A DNA stretch of 64,000 nt from Halobiforma nitratireducens JCM 10879. GTDB lineage: Archaea; Halobacteriota; Halobacteria; Halobacteriales; Natrialbaceae. Positions 1-8,357 of the stretch are shown one piece after another; the first letter of the stretch is position 1, and every line of letters begins with the position of its first letter. Location of the stretch: positions 1 through 64,000 of the forward strand of contig NZ_AOMA01000063.1 in assembly GCF_000337895.1 (NCBI RefSeq), given 5' to 3'. The position numbers were made by a program, and so were the translations under genes. The notes beneath the pieces are model-generated. The model was given only the letters and a program-made list of their open reading frames with translations. It did no database searches and was not told the origin of the DNA.

Positions 1-1112
1 CGGGGACACGAGCCGGCACGGACGCGCTAGCCACGGGACTCGGGGGTGACGGACCGGCGTTGGTCGTCGCGAGCGACGCGCCCCGTGGCGCGCCGGACGA
101 CGAGATCGAACACGCTGGCGGCGCGGGTGCGGCTGCCGTTTTGCTGACCGCCGACGGCGGGGGATCGGTCCGGGATCGAGCCGAACGAACGACGACGGCT
201 CCCGGGACGCGGTTTCGCCCCGCCGGCTCCGACGAGACGACCGGTCTCGGAATCACCGCGTACGACCGGTCGTCGTTTACCGAAGCCGTCACGACTGTCG
301 CCGACGCTCTCGAGTACGACCCCGCGTCCGCCGACGCCGTCGCGCTCCAGTCGCCGAACGGGACGCTCCCCTACCGTGTCGCCGGTCCGCTCGAGGTCGA
401 CACGGAGACGATCCGAGCCGGAACGACCGTCCACGACCTCGGCGATACCGGTGCGGCCAGCCCGTTGCTCGGCTTCGCGAGCGCGCTCGAGAGCGGCTGT
501 GACTCCGTCCTCCTGTTAGGTTACGGTGCCGACGGCGCGACGGGGCTCGCGTTCGGACTCGAGGCCGGCGGTGTCGCCGTTTCCACCCGACTCGAGGGCG
601 ACGAGACGCTCTCCTACGGGGAGTACCTCCGGAGACGTGGCGATATTACACCGGGCGAACCCGCCGGCGGCGGCGCGTACGTCAGCGTCCCAAACTGGAA
701 GCGAACCCTGCCCCAGCGCCACCGGCTCGTCGCCGGCCGCTGTCCGAAGTGTGGCGAACTGGCCTTCCCACCCGGGGGTGCCTGTCCAGACTGCGGTGCG
801 CTCGAGGCGTTTGACGAAGTCGCCCTTCCGGGGACTGGGACGGTCGAAGCGGCGACGGTCATCGGCCAGGGCGGCGCGCCGCCGGAGTTCGTCGAACAGC
901 AGGCCAGGGAGGGTGCGTACGTCAGTGCCGTCGTCGCACTCGACGGACCCGACAGCGATGGCGATCGTGCGACCGTCTCGACGCCCGCCCAGGTCCTGAC
1001 CGTCGGCGACGAGTCCGTCTCGCCGGGCGACCGCGTCGAAGCGACGATCCGTCGGATCTACACTCAGGAAGGGGTAACCCGGTACGGGTTCAAGATGCGG
1101 CGTCTCGAGTAA
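1..1112 (+). CDS. HMG-CoA synthase/thiolase-like protein with C-terminal Zn-ribbon/OB-fold (partial, 5' end missing)
   Basis: The reading frame (first full codon at base 3) is open to the left window edge, so the N-terminal part lies outside. The visible N-terminal section has a thiolase-fold, HMG-CoA-synthase-like look (a RAGTDALATG helix, a VVASDAPRG strand, an acidic haloarchaeal surface). The C-terminal 130 residues form a DUF35-type module: a Zn ribbon with two CxxC pairs (CPKC and CPDC, coded around 741-805) followed by an OB-fold. In archaea such modules act with thiolase-family acyl-CoA enzymes. The fusion suggests an acyl-CoA condensing or carrier function, and the neighbourhood (phenylacetate degradation) fits acyl-CoA metabolism. 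The substrate cannot be told from sequence. The stop is TAA at 1110-1112. Confidence 0.7.
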   Translation, partial: GTRAGTDALATGLGGDGPALVVASDAPRGAPDDEIEHAGGAGAAAVLLTADGGGSVRDRAERTTTAPGTRFRPAGSDETTGLGITAYDRSSFTEAVTTVADALEYDPASADAVALQSPNGTLPYRVAGPLEVDTETIRAGTTVHDLGDTGAASPLLGFASALESGCDSVLLLGYGADGATGLAFGLEAGGVAVSTRLEGDETLSYGEYLRRRGDITPGEPAGGGAYVSVPNWKRTLPQRHRLVAGRCPKCGELAFPPGGACPDCGALEAFDEVALPGTGTVEAATVIGQGGAPPEFVEQQAREGAYVSAVVALDGPDSDGDRATVSTPAQVLTVGDESVSPGDRVEATIRRIYTQEGVTRYGFKMRRLE

Positions 1113-1120
1113 CGCCCTCG

Positions 1121-1135
1121 TTCGAGTAACTCGAA
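1121..1135. repeat. 15-bp inverted repeat, copy 1 of 2
   Basis: TTCGAGTAACTCGAA is a perfect inverted repeat (7-base arms, 1-base centre) just after the stop codon of the preceding gene. The same 15 bases, both times followed by CG, recur at 1261-1275. It could be a terminator hairpin or a protein site. Confidence 0.5.
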
Positions 1136-1260
1136 CGACCACCCCCCCGTCGCCACTCGAGGGGAGGAATCGATGACGACTGTTTCACGCATCGAATTAC
1201 AGCGGTACGTTTGTATAGTGGGTGCGCGAGCGGGCCGTTCGTCGGCCGATGATCGCCCTG

Positions 1261-1275
1261 TTCGAGTAACTCGAA
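1261..1275. repeat. 15-bp inverted repeat, copy 2 of 2
   Basis: Exact second copy of the TTCGAGTAACTCGAA inverted repeat found at 1121-1135, again followed by CG. It lies in the same convergent intergenic space, 11 bases before the dispersed repeat at 1286-1358. Confidence 0.5.
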
Positions 1276-1285
1276 CGGAGTGCTA

Positions 1286-1358
1286 TAGTAGCAAGCAGTG
1301 TGCACCTGATCACCAGACGGATCGGCGATCGGTCTACAAATCGGTGCAGTTGTTACTG
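1286..1358 (-). repeat. Dispersed palindromic repeat, copy A (degenerate)
   Basis: Read on the minus strand this matches the 80-bp elements at 30205-30284 and 44715-44794: ACTGCA near one end, a central CGATCGCCGATCCGTCTGG, and a CTTG-CTACTA end. It lacks about 7 bases near the 3' end (the CAGTGG part of the terminal arm). It sits between two convergent genes. No protein is apparent; the remaining bases of 1113-1530 hold only the short inverted repeats. Confidence 0.7.
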
Positions 1359-1530
1359 TAGATAGCGATGGCCGGTCCGGTGACACGGCATTCCGGTCGT
1401 ATGGGGTTCTTCGAGACCGATCCGGTCGAGTCGGTTTCGATCGATTTCCATCGCTTCGAGGTGCGGCCGAACGAGTCCGTTCCCGTTGTTCGAACGGGGT
1501 TCCGGCCGCCCTGTCAGCGGCGATGCTCTT

Positions 1531-2121
1531 TCAGGCGGTCTGTGAATACTCGTGGACCCACTCCTGGAGGGTGATCCCCATGGCGGCCTGCGTGATCGCG
1601 TTCGACGAGGCGGAGTTGGCGCTCTTGACGAGTTCGGCCTCGAGCGTCCGATCGGGAACCTCGCCGAGGAAGTGCGGTATCGCCCGCTGGACGGCGAGCG
1701 GACAGCCGACCTCGTGAGCCAGTGCATACCCAGAGAGGGAGTGGGGAATCGTCTCGCCGCCGTACCGTGGGTTGGGATCGACGAGTTCCTCGTCGACGTG
1801 ATCGGTGTACTCGTAGCACTTGCCCACGTCGTGGAGCAGACAGGCGGCAACGATCGTGTCGACGTCGGGGTCCGCACCGTGGAACTCCCGCTGTTCGCGG
1901 GCGGACTCGAGGGCGATGCGAGTGACGCCCCGGACGTGTTCGACGTTCGTGACCTCGTGGATGTTCCAGGCGTAGGGGATATCGTCGACGTGACGCCAGC
2001 CGCCGCGCCGGAGGCCGAGCGTCCACGCCTCGACGACCCGCTCGGTGAGGTCGGGGTCGTCGATGCGCTCGAGTTCGGGAAACGCGTCGCGGACCTGGGT
2101 GTCGTAGTCTGGGTCGGGCAT
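1531..2121 (-). CDS. HD domain phosphohydrolase
   Basis: A 196-residue single-domain HD protein. The metal-binding histidines and the HD pair are visible: H62 (EHVRG), H97-D98 in LLHDVGK, and downstream helices ending in an IPHFLGE segment. HD proteins hydrolyse phosphate esters (nucleotides or related compounds) in the cytoplasm; the substrate of this one is unknown. The ATG at 2121 starts directly at a compact acidic N-terminus. It is convergent with the upstream acyl-CoA gene and divergent from the EthD/TPP/SDR genes, so it is probably a separate transcription unit. Confidence 0.75.
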   Translation of the reverse strand: MPDPDYDTQVRDAFPELERIDDPDLTERVVEAWTLGLRRGGWRHVDDIPYAWNIHEVTNVEHVRGVTRIALESAREQREFHGADPDVDTIVAACLLHDVGKCYEYTDHVDEELVDPNPRYGGETIPHSLSGYALAHEVGCPLAVQRAIPHFLGEVPDRTLEAELVKSANSASSNAITQAAMGITLQEWVHEYSQTA

Positions 2122-2361
2122 GGTTTGGTAGCGGTGGGTCGTCGGTGCGACCGACGCGTGGGTCGTTTTCCGTTCGGGGGCTACTCGGCGTCACAGCCGT
2201 TCACACTCGAGACGCGAGGCGTCGTCGATCGATTCGACTGCGAGACCGACGTGGTCGATCCGGGTCGCTGGCATCGCTGGCGACTCGGCCGTACCCGTGG
2301 TGTACGACGACCGGTACACATAGCGTTTGTGGGTCGGTTTCACTACTCGAGGGGAAAGGAA

Positions 2362-2373
2362 CCACACCACACC
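2362..2373. promoter_or_regulatory. Possible regulatory motif CCACACCACACC
   Basis: An overlapping pair of CCACACC heptamers about 40 bases before the start of the EthD-like gene. GGTGTGG (its reverse complement) lies between paaA and the bat-type regulator at 8328-8334, and GTACACACCACA lies upstream of paaK near 9701. A shared regulator of the aromatic genes is an inference from these matches only. Confidence 0.3.
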
Positions 2374-2411
2374 GGTAGAACGAAGTTGAGGGCCGTCGAT
2401 GGAGGGAGTGT

Positions 2412-2750
2412 ATGACCACGATGGTCGAGTTACTCGTCCGTACGGACGAGTATAGCCACGAGGCGTTCGTCGAACGGTGGCAGGACGACCACGCCGAGAT
2501 CGGTCGCGAACTCCCCGGCCTGCAGCGATACAGCACCGCCGTTCCGACGAACCCCGAGGCTGTCGACTCCGACGGCGCGCTGGAACTCACGTTCGAGCAC
2601 GAGACGGCATCGAACGCGGCGTTTAGCTCCAACGTGGGCCAGGACGTTCAGGGGGACCCTGCCGAGTGTCTCGAGGGTGGCGCTGGACCACGGCTGACCG
2701 TCGACGAGACCGTCCACGTCGAGGAGACCACCACCGGGACGGAACGATGA
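2412..2750 (+). CDS. EthD-family ferredoxin-like (alpha/beta barrel) small protein
   Basis: A 112-residue protein. The first 65 residues have the EthD pattern: a beta strand (MVELLVRT), then SHEAFVERWQDDHAEIGRELPG and L-x-RY. EthD-family dimeric alpha/beta-barrel proteins occur with catabolic oxygenases and often act as auxiliary or isomerase-like proteins. The C-terminal 40 residues are acidic and variable. The stop codon overlaps the ATG of the following TPP-dependent enzyme by 4 bases (ATGA at 2747-2750), so the two are very likely cotranscribed and translationally coupled. The exact reaction is unknown. Confidence 0.6.
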   Translation: MTTMVELLVRTDEYSHEAFVERWQDDHAEIGRELPGLQRYSTAVPTNPEAVDSDGALELTFEHETASNAAFSSNVGQDVQGDPAECLEGGAGPRLTVDETVHVEETTTGTER

Positions 2751-4441
2751 CGACGACGGCCCACGAACTCGTCGCGATGCTCGAGGAACTGGACGTCGAG
2801 TACGTCTTCGGCTACCCGGGCGGCCGTGCGATCGAACTGTTCGAGCACCTCCCCGACTCCGACGTGGAGGTGGTCCGACCCCGTGACGAGCGCGAGGCGA
2901 GCGTCATGGCCGAAGCGTACGGCCGGCTCACGGGCCAGCCCGCGGTGCTCACCGGCCAGGGGCCGTGGATCGGCAGTCTCGGTGCGATCGGACAGATGGA
3001 GGCGCTGCTCGGCTCCTCGCCGATGGTCGTGCTGACCGAGGCCTCCGAGCGCGGCGAGTATTCGACGCTTGCGCCCTACCAGCAGTCGAGCGGCGACTAC
3101 GGTGGACTCAGCCTGCCGGACATCTTAGACGGCGTCGCCAAGGAGTGGTGGTTTCCGCGTACCCCGGTCGAGACGCTGCGATCGACGCAGCTCGCGTTCA
3201 AACACGCCGTCGCCGGCCGTCCCGGCCCCACCGCGGTGATCCTGGACGGGGACGCGATCACCGACGAGGTACCTGACGAGCCGACCCCGCCGCTCTGGGA
3301 CGCCGGCGAACAGACGCGGACGTGGGACCCCGCACCGACGCCCGACGACGTCGACGCGGCCGTCGACGCCCTCGAGAACGCTGCACGTCCGGTTATCGTC
3401 GCGGGTAACGGCGTTCACGCCGCTGGAGCGTACGACGAGCTCGCAGCCGTCGCCGAAGCCTACGACTGTGCGGTCGTCACCTCGTATCTCGGCAAGTCGA
3501 CATACCCCGAGACCGACGAGCGGGCGGCCGGCGTCATCGGCTCGTTCGGCCACGAGGGGGCAAACCGGGTCGTCAGCGAGGCGGATACGCTGCTCGTGGT
3601 CGGTTGCCGGCTGAACCCGATGGACACCAACTGGCAGGCTCCGGCGTTCGTCCGGCCCGACGACCAGACGATCCTCCACGCCGACGTCGATCCGCGCAAC
3701 GCCGGCTGGGTCTACCCCGCCGACGTGGGACTGATCGGCGACGCGAAAGCGTCCCTTGCGGCGCTGGTGGACGCGGGCGGCGGCGAGAGCGGGTGGGCAC
3801 TCGAGCGCGCGGCCGAGGCCCGGGAGTGGTTCACCGCGCCCGAGTGTGCGTCCGACTCGAGCCCGATCAAGCCCCAGCGTGCGGCCACGGAGATACAGCG
3901 GGTCGTCGACGCGGAGACGATCGTCACCGCCGACTCCGGAAACAACCGGTTCTGGCTGCTGTACTACCTGCAGACGCCCGCAGTTTGCACGTACTTCGGC
4001 AGCGGCGGCGTCGGCGGGATGGGGTGGGCCCAGCCGGCTGCAGTCTCCGCGGCGCTGACGACCGGAAAAGACGTGATCTCGGTCGCCGGCGACGGTGGGT
4101 TCGCGATGACGATGAACAGCGTCGAGACCGCCGTCGAGTACGGCGTCGCGCCGACGTTCGTCGTTCTGAACGATACCAGCCTCGGGATGGTCCGGCAGAT
4201 GGACGCCGAGGCTGAGATCGCCGGGGTCGAGTTCCACGACACCGACTTCGTCAAAGTCGCCGAGGCGTTTGGTGCGGTCGGCCGGCGGGTAACGGAGCCC
4301 GACGACTTCGCCGACGCTCTCGCGGACGGGAAAGCGGCGGACGTTCCCGTCGTCGTCGACGCCCGAATCGACCGCGAAGAGGAGATGGCCGAGCAACTGG
4401 CCTCCTCGTTCTACGAGTCCGTCGGGGGGCTTCACGAGTGA
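2747..4441 (+). CDS. Thiamine-pyrophosphate-dependent enzyme, acetolactate synthase/benzoylformate decarboxylase-like
   Basis: A 564-residue three-domain TPP enzyme (PYR, central Rossmann-like, PP domain). E48 in RDEREA corresponds to the TPP-activating glutamate. The Mg/TPP motif begins at GDG 448-450 and ends at N475 (VVLNDTSLG). The start is ATG 2747, overlapping the EthD-like gene. Family members carry out decarboxylation or carboligation of 2-oxo acids. Position in an aromatic-degradation cluster suggests a 2-oxo acid from an aromatic or branched substrate, but this is inference. It differs from classic ilvB by its short N-terminus and by having no small-subunit gene next to it. An SDR gene follows 69 bases downstream. 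Confidence 0.75.
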   Translation: MTTTAHELVAMLEELDVEYVFGYPGGRAIELFEHLPDSDVEVVRPRDEREASVMAEAYGRLTGQPAVLTGQGPWIGSLGAIGQMEALLGSSPMVVLTEASERGEYSTLAPYQQSSGDYGGLSLPDILDGVAKEWWFPRTPVETLRSTQLAFKHAVAGRPGPTAVILDGDAITDEVPDEPTPPLWDAGEQTRTWDPAPTPDDVDAAVDALENAARPVIVAGNGVHAAGAYDELAAVAEAYDCAVVTSYLGKSTYPETDERAAGVIGSFGHEGANRVVSEADTLLVVGCRLNPMDTNWQAPAFVRPDDQTILHADVDPRNAGWVYPADVGLIGDAKASLAALVDAGGGESGWALERAAEAREWFTAPECASDSSPIKPQRAATEIQRVVDAETIVTADSGNNRFWLLYYLQTPAVCTYFGSGGVGGMGWAQPAAVSAALTTGKDVISVAGDGGFAMTMNSVETAVEYGVAPTFVVLNDTSLGMVRQMDAEAEIAGVEFHDTDFVKVAEAFGAVGRRVTEPDDFADALADGKAADVPVVVDARIDREEEMAEQLASSFYESVGGLHE

Positions 4442-4510
4442 CACCGACGCGGTACACGTCGTGCGAGTAAACACCAACCTATACGTGACCAGTTGGCACA
4501 AATTCGAACC

Positions 4511-5485
4511 ATGACGAACACGACAGCCGACGCGACCGTACTGGTAACCGGCGGCACTGGCTTCATCGGTTCCTACGTTGCACAGGACCTGCTCGAGCAC
4601 GGCCACGAGGTCGTGGCCTACGACCGCTCGACGGAGACGGACGTTCTCGAGAACCTCGGCGTCGCCGCCGAGGTCGAGGTACGGCAGGGTGATGTCTCCG
4701 ACGCGACGGACCTAATCCGTGCGGTACGGGAGACGGGTGCGACACACGTCGTCCACCTCGCCGCACTGTTGACGACGACGGCGCGGGAGAATCCCCGGAG
4801 CACGGCCGAGGTAAACGTCGTGGGGACGAACAACGTCTTCGAGACAGCCCGGATTCTGGACGATCAGGTCGAGCGGGTCGCGTGGGCGTCCTCCGCGGCA
4901 GCCTACGCGCCACCGGAGAAGTACGACACGGAGTGGGTCGACGAAGACGAACTGGTCTACCCCGATACGCTCTACGGCGCGACCAAGGAATACAACGAAC
5001 ACCAGGCCCGGGTCTACCACGAGGACTACGGCCTCGACCACGTGGCCCTCCGGCCGACGGTCGCCTACGGCCCCTACCGCGAAACCGGCGGCTCGGCGTT
5101 TCTTGCGAACATCGTCGAGAAGCCCGCCCTGGGAGAGCCCTACAGCGTCGAGTACGGCGACCAGTACGTCGACTGGCAACACGTCTCAGATATCGCCCAG
5201 GCGTTCCGCAAGGCGGCGTTTACACCCGAAGCGGACCTGTCCCAGCGGGTCTACAACGTCCGGGGCGTCCTCGCGACGATCCGCGAGGCCGCCGACACCG
5301 TCGAGTCGATCCTCCCCGAAGCCGAGATCGACGTCTCCGACGACGGCGAACTTCCCTGGACCCAGAACCTAGACATGACGAGAGCACAAGCGGAGCTTGG
5401 CTACGATCCCGAGTACGACCTCGAGTCGGGCTTTCGGCAGTACGTCAACGTTCTCCGGGAAGAAGCGGGACTCGAGCCGGTGTAG
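4511..5485 (+). CDS. NAD-dependent epimerase/dehydratase (extended SDR family)
   Basis: A 324-residue Rossmann-fold enzyme. The nucleotide-binding motif GGTGFIG is at residues 14-20, and the catalytic pair Y155-x3-K159 is in LYGATKEYN. The ATG at 4511 is preferred over an in-frame TTG at 4493, because the Rossmann strand then starts after a normal short N-terminus. It would act on a nucleotide sugar or a hydroxyacyl substrate. It follows the TPP enzyme on the same strand with a 69-base gap and may be part of that unit. The 3' end converges on paaE. Confidence 0.75.
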   Translation: MTNTTADATVLVTGGTGFIGSYVAQDLLEHGHEVVAYDRSTETDVLENLGVAAEVEVRQGDVSDATDLIRAVRETGATHVVHLAALLTTTARENPRSTAEVNVVGTNNVFETARILDDQVERVAWASSAAAYAPPEKYDTEWVDEDELVYPDTLYGATKEYNEHQARVYHEDYGLDHVALRPTVAYGPYRETGGSAFLANIVEKPALGEPYSVEYGDQYVDWQHVSDIAQAFRKAAFTPEADLSQRVYNVRGVLATIREAADTVESILPEAEIDVSDDGELPWTQNLDMTRAQAELGYDPEYDLESGFRQYVNVLREEAGLEPV

Positions 5486-5544
5486 CCCGTTCTCGGTACA
5501 CGGTGTGGGACTCGAGTCGGCCGCCCCAGCCTGCCTCGAAAAAC

Positions 5545-5715
5545 CTATTCGAATTTCTCGAAGGGCTGCTCGCAGCCGTGACAGTAGTGCATCGACCGAC
5601 AGAGCGACGGCCCCTTCGGATGCTCGCGAACGGTGTTCGTCGACTCGCAGTACGGACACGTCGCGCCCGCCTCGTCGCCGCTCGTCTCGACGCTGGGGTC
5701 ACGAGTCCGTCTCAT
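5545..5715 (-). CDS. paaE: PaaE-like zinc-ribbon protein of the phenylacetyl-CoA epoxidase operon
   Basis: A 56-residue protein with four zinc-ligand cysteines: CPYC, then a cysteine in SLCRS, and CHGC. It ends EQPFEKFE, as in the Zn-ribbon tail of bacterial PaaD (PaaJ). In haloarchaea this tail is a separate small gene at the end of the paa operon. The ATG at 5715 overlaps the paaD stop by 4 bases (ATGA), which argues for this start over longer frames. It is probably needed for Fe-S or metal loading of the epoxidase together with PaaD. It is not the flavin/ferredoxin reductase PaaE of E. coli; the symbol follows haloarchaeal usage. Confidence 0.65.
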   Translation of the reverse strand: MRRTRDPSVETSGDEAGATCPYCESTNTVREHPKGPSLCRSMHYCHGCEQPFEKFE

Positions 5716-6128
5716 ACGCTCAACCCGAACTCCTGGAGGGCTTGCTCGCCCCGTTCGGTCACCATCTCGACCGTCCACTCCGGACTCCAGACCAGCCGTA
5801 GGTCGGTGTCGTCGACGCCGTCGACGGCGGCGACCTCCGCTTTGACTTCCTCGGTGAGCATATCACGTGCCGGACAGCCGGAGTAGGTAAGCGTCATGTC
5901 GACGGTCACCGTGTCGTCCTCGAGGTAGACGCCGTAGATCAGTCCGAGATCGACGATGCTGATCGGCATCTCCGGGTCCTCGATCCCGTAGAGGGCGTCC
6001 CAGATGTCGGCTTCGAGTCCGGTCGCGTCCTCGCCGGTGGCGGGGAGGTCCTCGGCCGCCGCTCCCTCCCGGTAGTCGGTGTACGCACAGGGCGTCGCGT
6101 CGCGATCGCTTGACGTGTTTGCACTCAT
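5712..6128 (-). CDS. paaD: Phenylacetate-CoA epoxidase assembly protein PaaD (MIP18/DUF59 family)
   Basis: A 138-residue protein whose residues 48-130 are a DUF59/MIP18 domain: DALYGIEDPEMP, IVDLGLIYGV, then MTLTYSGCPA with the conserved cysteine. DUF59 proteins serve in Fe-S or metal-centre maturation, and PaaD is required for ring-1,2-epoxidase activity. The ATG at 6128 overlaps the paaC stop by 4 bases; upstream codons in frame are a shadow. Fourth gene of paaABCDE. Confidence 0.85.
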   Translation of the reverse strand: MSANTSSDRDATPCAYTDYREGAAAEDLPATGEDATGLEADIWDALYGIEDPEMPISIVDLGLIYGVYLEDDTVTVDMTLTYSGCPARDMLTEEVKAEVAAVDGVDDTDLRLVWSPEWTVEMVTERGEQALQEFGLSV

Positions 6129-6997
6129 TGCGGCGTGTCCATGAGCTTCGTCGGCTCGCTGCGCTCGAGTTCGCGATACGTGTGCGTAAACTCGTCGTAC
6201 AGGTCGTACCAGGCGTCGGTGTGGGTGCCGTCGCGGCCCCGTTCGTCGGGAAGCAGATCGTCGGTCACCGTGAACTCGGGGTCGTCTTCGTCGATGTCGA
6301 CCGGCACGACCAGACCCAGCGACTCGAGATACGGGAGGACGATCGACAGCCACTCCTCGCCCAGCTCCTCGAGAGTGGCGTCACGGAGTCCGAGTTCGAC
6401 GATGTCCGCTTCCCGTTCTGGATCGACCGGTTCGAAAAGCGTCAGCGCGTGCGGGAACAGCCGATCGAGTGCGTTCTGCAGGCGTTCGTGGCCGTCCTCG
6501 TCCCCGCCCTCGCTCTCGCCGTCCGCCAGCCGTTCCAGCCAGTTCTGGGCGTGCTCGAGGTGGTACTCCTCTTCACTGCGGATCTTGCCGACCCGATCCG
6601 CGATTTTGGGGTGTGCGGAGTCCTCGAGGGCCGCGAGCCGGACCGCTTCGGCGGCATCGTAGAAGTACGACCGGAGGACGACGTCGGCCCAGTCGCCCTC
6701 TTCGAAGGGACGTTCGACGAGCGTACTGTGCCGGAAGTCGTCCGGGTCCCGCTCGTAGACCAGGTCCTGTTCGTCGAGGCCGATGTCCTCGAGGACGTCG
6801 TACCAGAGGCGGGCGTGCCCGAGTTCGTCCTGAGCGTTGTTCGCCAGTGCGAGGTCCGACTCGAGTGTCGGTGCGCGAACCTGCCACTCCGTGTACCGCT
6901 CCGCGAGGACGAACTGGTCGTCTGCCAGCCGCGTCACGAGCGTCTCGAGTGCCCGTCGTTCGCGCCCCTCGAGAGTGTCGGGATCGTCGAACGCCAT
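6125..6997 (-). CDS. paaC: 1,2-phenylacetyl-CoA epoxidase subunit PaaC
   Basis: A 290-residue ferritin-like structural subunit. It keeps helices such as NNAQDELGHARLWYDVLE and a YHLEHAQNWLERL segment typical of PaaC, which pairs with the catalytic PaaA in the multicomponent monooxygenase that epoxidises the ring of phenylacetyl-CoA in the cytoplasm. Its ATG overlaps the paaB TGA by one base, which indicates coupled translation. Length and motifs are full; nothing seems damaged. Confidence 0.9.
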   Translation of the reverse strand: MAFDDPDTLEGRERRALETLVTRLADDQFVLAERYTEWQVRAPTLESDLALANNAQDELGHARLWYDVLEDIGLDEQDLVYERDPDDFRHSTLVERPFEEGDWADVVLRSYFYDAAEAVRLAALEDSAHPKIADRVGKIRSEEEYHLEHAQNWLERLADGESEGGDEDGHERLQNALDRLFPHALTLFEPVDPEREADIVELGLRDATLEELGEEWLSIVLPYLESLGLVVPVDIDEDDPEFTVTDDLLPDERGRDGTHTDAWYDLYDEFTHTYRELERSEPTKLMDTPQ

Positions 6998-7314
6998 CAG
7001 GCGTCACCTCGCTGTTGTTCGGCGGTAGCCTGTTCGTCCTCGGACTCGACGACCTCGCGGGCGTCCTCGCCGGTCGTCCGGTAGGTCGTCGCCCAGCGAT
7101 AGCTCTTGTCGGTCGTGCCGCCGAACGCGACATCGTCGGCGTCGATCTCGCCGACCTCCGCTTTGGGAACGACCCAGAGGCTGTTGGTCGGTTTGCGCCG
7201 GCCGTGTTGGATCGCGGCGAACTGCTTTGCCATCTCCCGGTCGGGCGCGTGAACGTTGCCACAGTGGGTGTGATACTCCCCGGACTCTTCCTGTCGGAAC
7301 ACTTCCCAGATCAT
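6997..7314 (-). CDS. paaB: 1,2-phenylacetyl-CoA epoxidase subunit PaaB
   Basis: A 105-residue small subunit. The N-terminus IWEVFRQEE...H-x-H-x-G-N-V-HAPD and the later SLWVVP strand are the PaaB family signature. PaaB stabilises the PaaA-PaaC oligomer and is essential for epoxidase activity. ATG 7314 lies 2 bases after the paaA stop, so residues further upstream in frame are ruled out. The C-terminal 25 residues are acidic and glutamine-rich, probably disordered. Confidence 0.9.
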   Translation of the reverse strand: MIWEVFRQEESGEYHTHCGNVHAPDREMAKQFAAIQHGRRKPTNSLWVVPKAEVGEIDADDVAFGGTTDKSYRWATTYRTTGEDAREVVESEDEQATAEQQRGDA

Positions 7315-7316
7315 GG

Positions 7317-8258
7317 TCAGTCGGCCGCCTGCGGCGCGTGGCCGTCGGCGGTCGTCGCGTCGTCGTCGATCGTTTCCCGGACCCATTCGACGGCCTCCTG
7401 TGCTGCTCTCCGGCCCTCGATCTGGCCGACGCCGGGTTCGTACTCGTTTTTCGCGATGGCGAAGAACTCGTCCCAGTCTAAGTCGTCCTCGACGACCTCG
7501 TATGTCCCGTCGTCGCGCTCCCGAATACGGGGCTCGTCTGGAATCTCGAGCCCGTACTTCCGGGCTTTCGGGATGTACTGATCGAGAAACGCATTGCGAA
7601 GTTCGTCGTTGGACTTCTGTTTGAGGCCCACGGCGGCCGCGAAGTCGTGGTGTGTGCTCTGGTCGTCAGTGGGTCCGAAAAACTGGATGATACGGGGCCA
7701 CCACGTCTCGAAGGCCGCCTGGGTTAGCTTCTGTTCCTTTCGCGAGCCGGTCATCAGCGTCCGGAGGATGTCTTCGCCGTGTTTCACGTGAAACCCCTCC
7801 TCGAAGCAAACCTTGTCCATGGCGTGGGCGTAGGGCTCCCAACTGGTCCGACGTAGCGTCGCCTGCCGACGCATCGCCGCCCCGTCAACGAAGAAAGCGA
7901 TCATCGGCGTCTCGACCCAGCTATCCATCGGGTAATGAAAACAGTTGAGGAACTTCCCGTCGCCGTTTGCCAGGTCGTCTAACATCTCCTCTCGAGTTTT
8001 GATCCCCAGCGACTCTGCGGCGCGATAGAGCAACTGCCCGTGGCCGATCTCGTCCTGGACCTTCGCGGAGAAGGCCAGTTTTCGGTCGATACTCGGCGCG
8101 TGCCGGATGAACGGCCGCTCGAGATACGCCCCCATGATCTCGCTGTTGGCGTGGAACTCGATCATCCGGGTCGCCGCTTCCCGGTACTCCTCGGGAAGGT
8201 CGTCCGCGGGGCTGAACTCCCGCGGACCCGCTCGTTCTTTCACCGTGTCCAGGTCCAT
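7317..8258 (-). CDS. paaA: 1,2-phenylacetyl-CoA epoxidase catalytic subunit PaaA
   Basis: A 313-residue ferritin-fold diiron oxygenase subunit. The carboxylate/histidine metal motif is visible in KVQDEIGHGQLLYRAAES, and a second one in CFEEGFHVKHGED. PaaA inserts oxygen into the ring of phenylacetyl-CoA, the committing step of aerobic phenylacetate catabolism. It is the first gene of paaABCDE and is divergent from the bat-type regulator. The 99-base intergenic space holds a TATA box that can serve either direction. Confidence 0.93.
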   Translation of the reverse strand: MDLDTVKERAGPREFSPADDLPEEYREAATRMIEFHANSEIMGAYLERPFIRHAPSIDRKLAFSAKVQDEIGHGQLLYRAAESLGIKTREEMLDDLANGDGKFLNCFHYPMDSWVETPMIAFFVDGAAMRRQATLRRTSWEPYAHAMDKVCFEEGFHVKHGEDILRTLMTGSRKEQKLTQAAFETWWPRIIQFFGPTDDQSTHHDFAAAVGLKQKSNDELRNAFLDQYIPKARKYGLEIPDEPRIRERDDGTYEVVEDDLDWDEFFAIAKNEYEPGVGQIEGRRAAQEAVEWVRETIDDDATTADGHAPQAAD

Positions 8259-8316
8259 GGTTTCACTGGAATGAACGACCGTGATGGTCTTAGGGGTTGA
8301 CCGCTATATGAGGTGG

Positions 8317-8327
8317 TTTTATATATT
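8317..8327. promoter_or_regulatory. TATA element between paaA and the bat-type regulator
   Basis: TTTTATATATT is AT-rich on both strands and is the only strong TATA-like sequence in the 99-base divergent intergenic region. On the minus strand it would place the paaA start site about 25 bases downstream with a short leader; on the plus strand it would place a start just before the regulator ATG at 8358. Confidence 0.5.
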
Positions 8328-8352
8328 GGTGTGGTCTAACATACGACACACC
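8328..8352. promoter_or_regulatory. Inverted repeat GGTGTG-N13-CACACC, possible operator
   Basis: Perfect 6-base arms (8328-8333 and 8347-8352) directly next to the TATA element, ending 5 bases before the regulator start codon. The GGTGTGG/CCACACC motif recurs upstream of paaK and of the EthD/TPP genes, so it may be the site of the adjacent regulator; that link is inference. Confidence 0.35.
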
Positions 8353-8357
8353 GCTCG

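Noticed and set aside
3125-4606. 493-codon open frame antisense to the TPP enzyme
   Set aside because: Antisense shadow; no domain; overlaps a well-supported gene.
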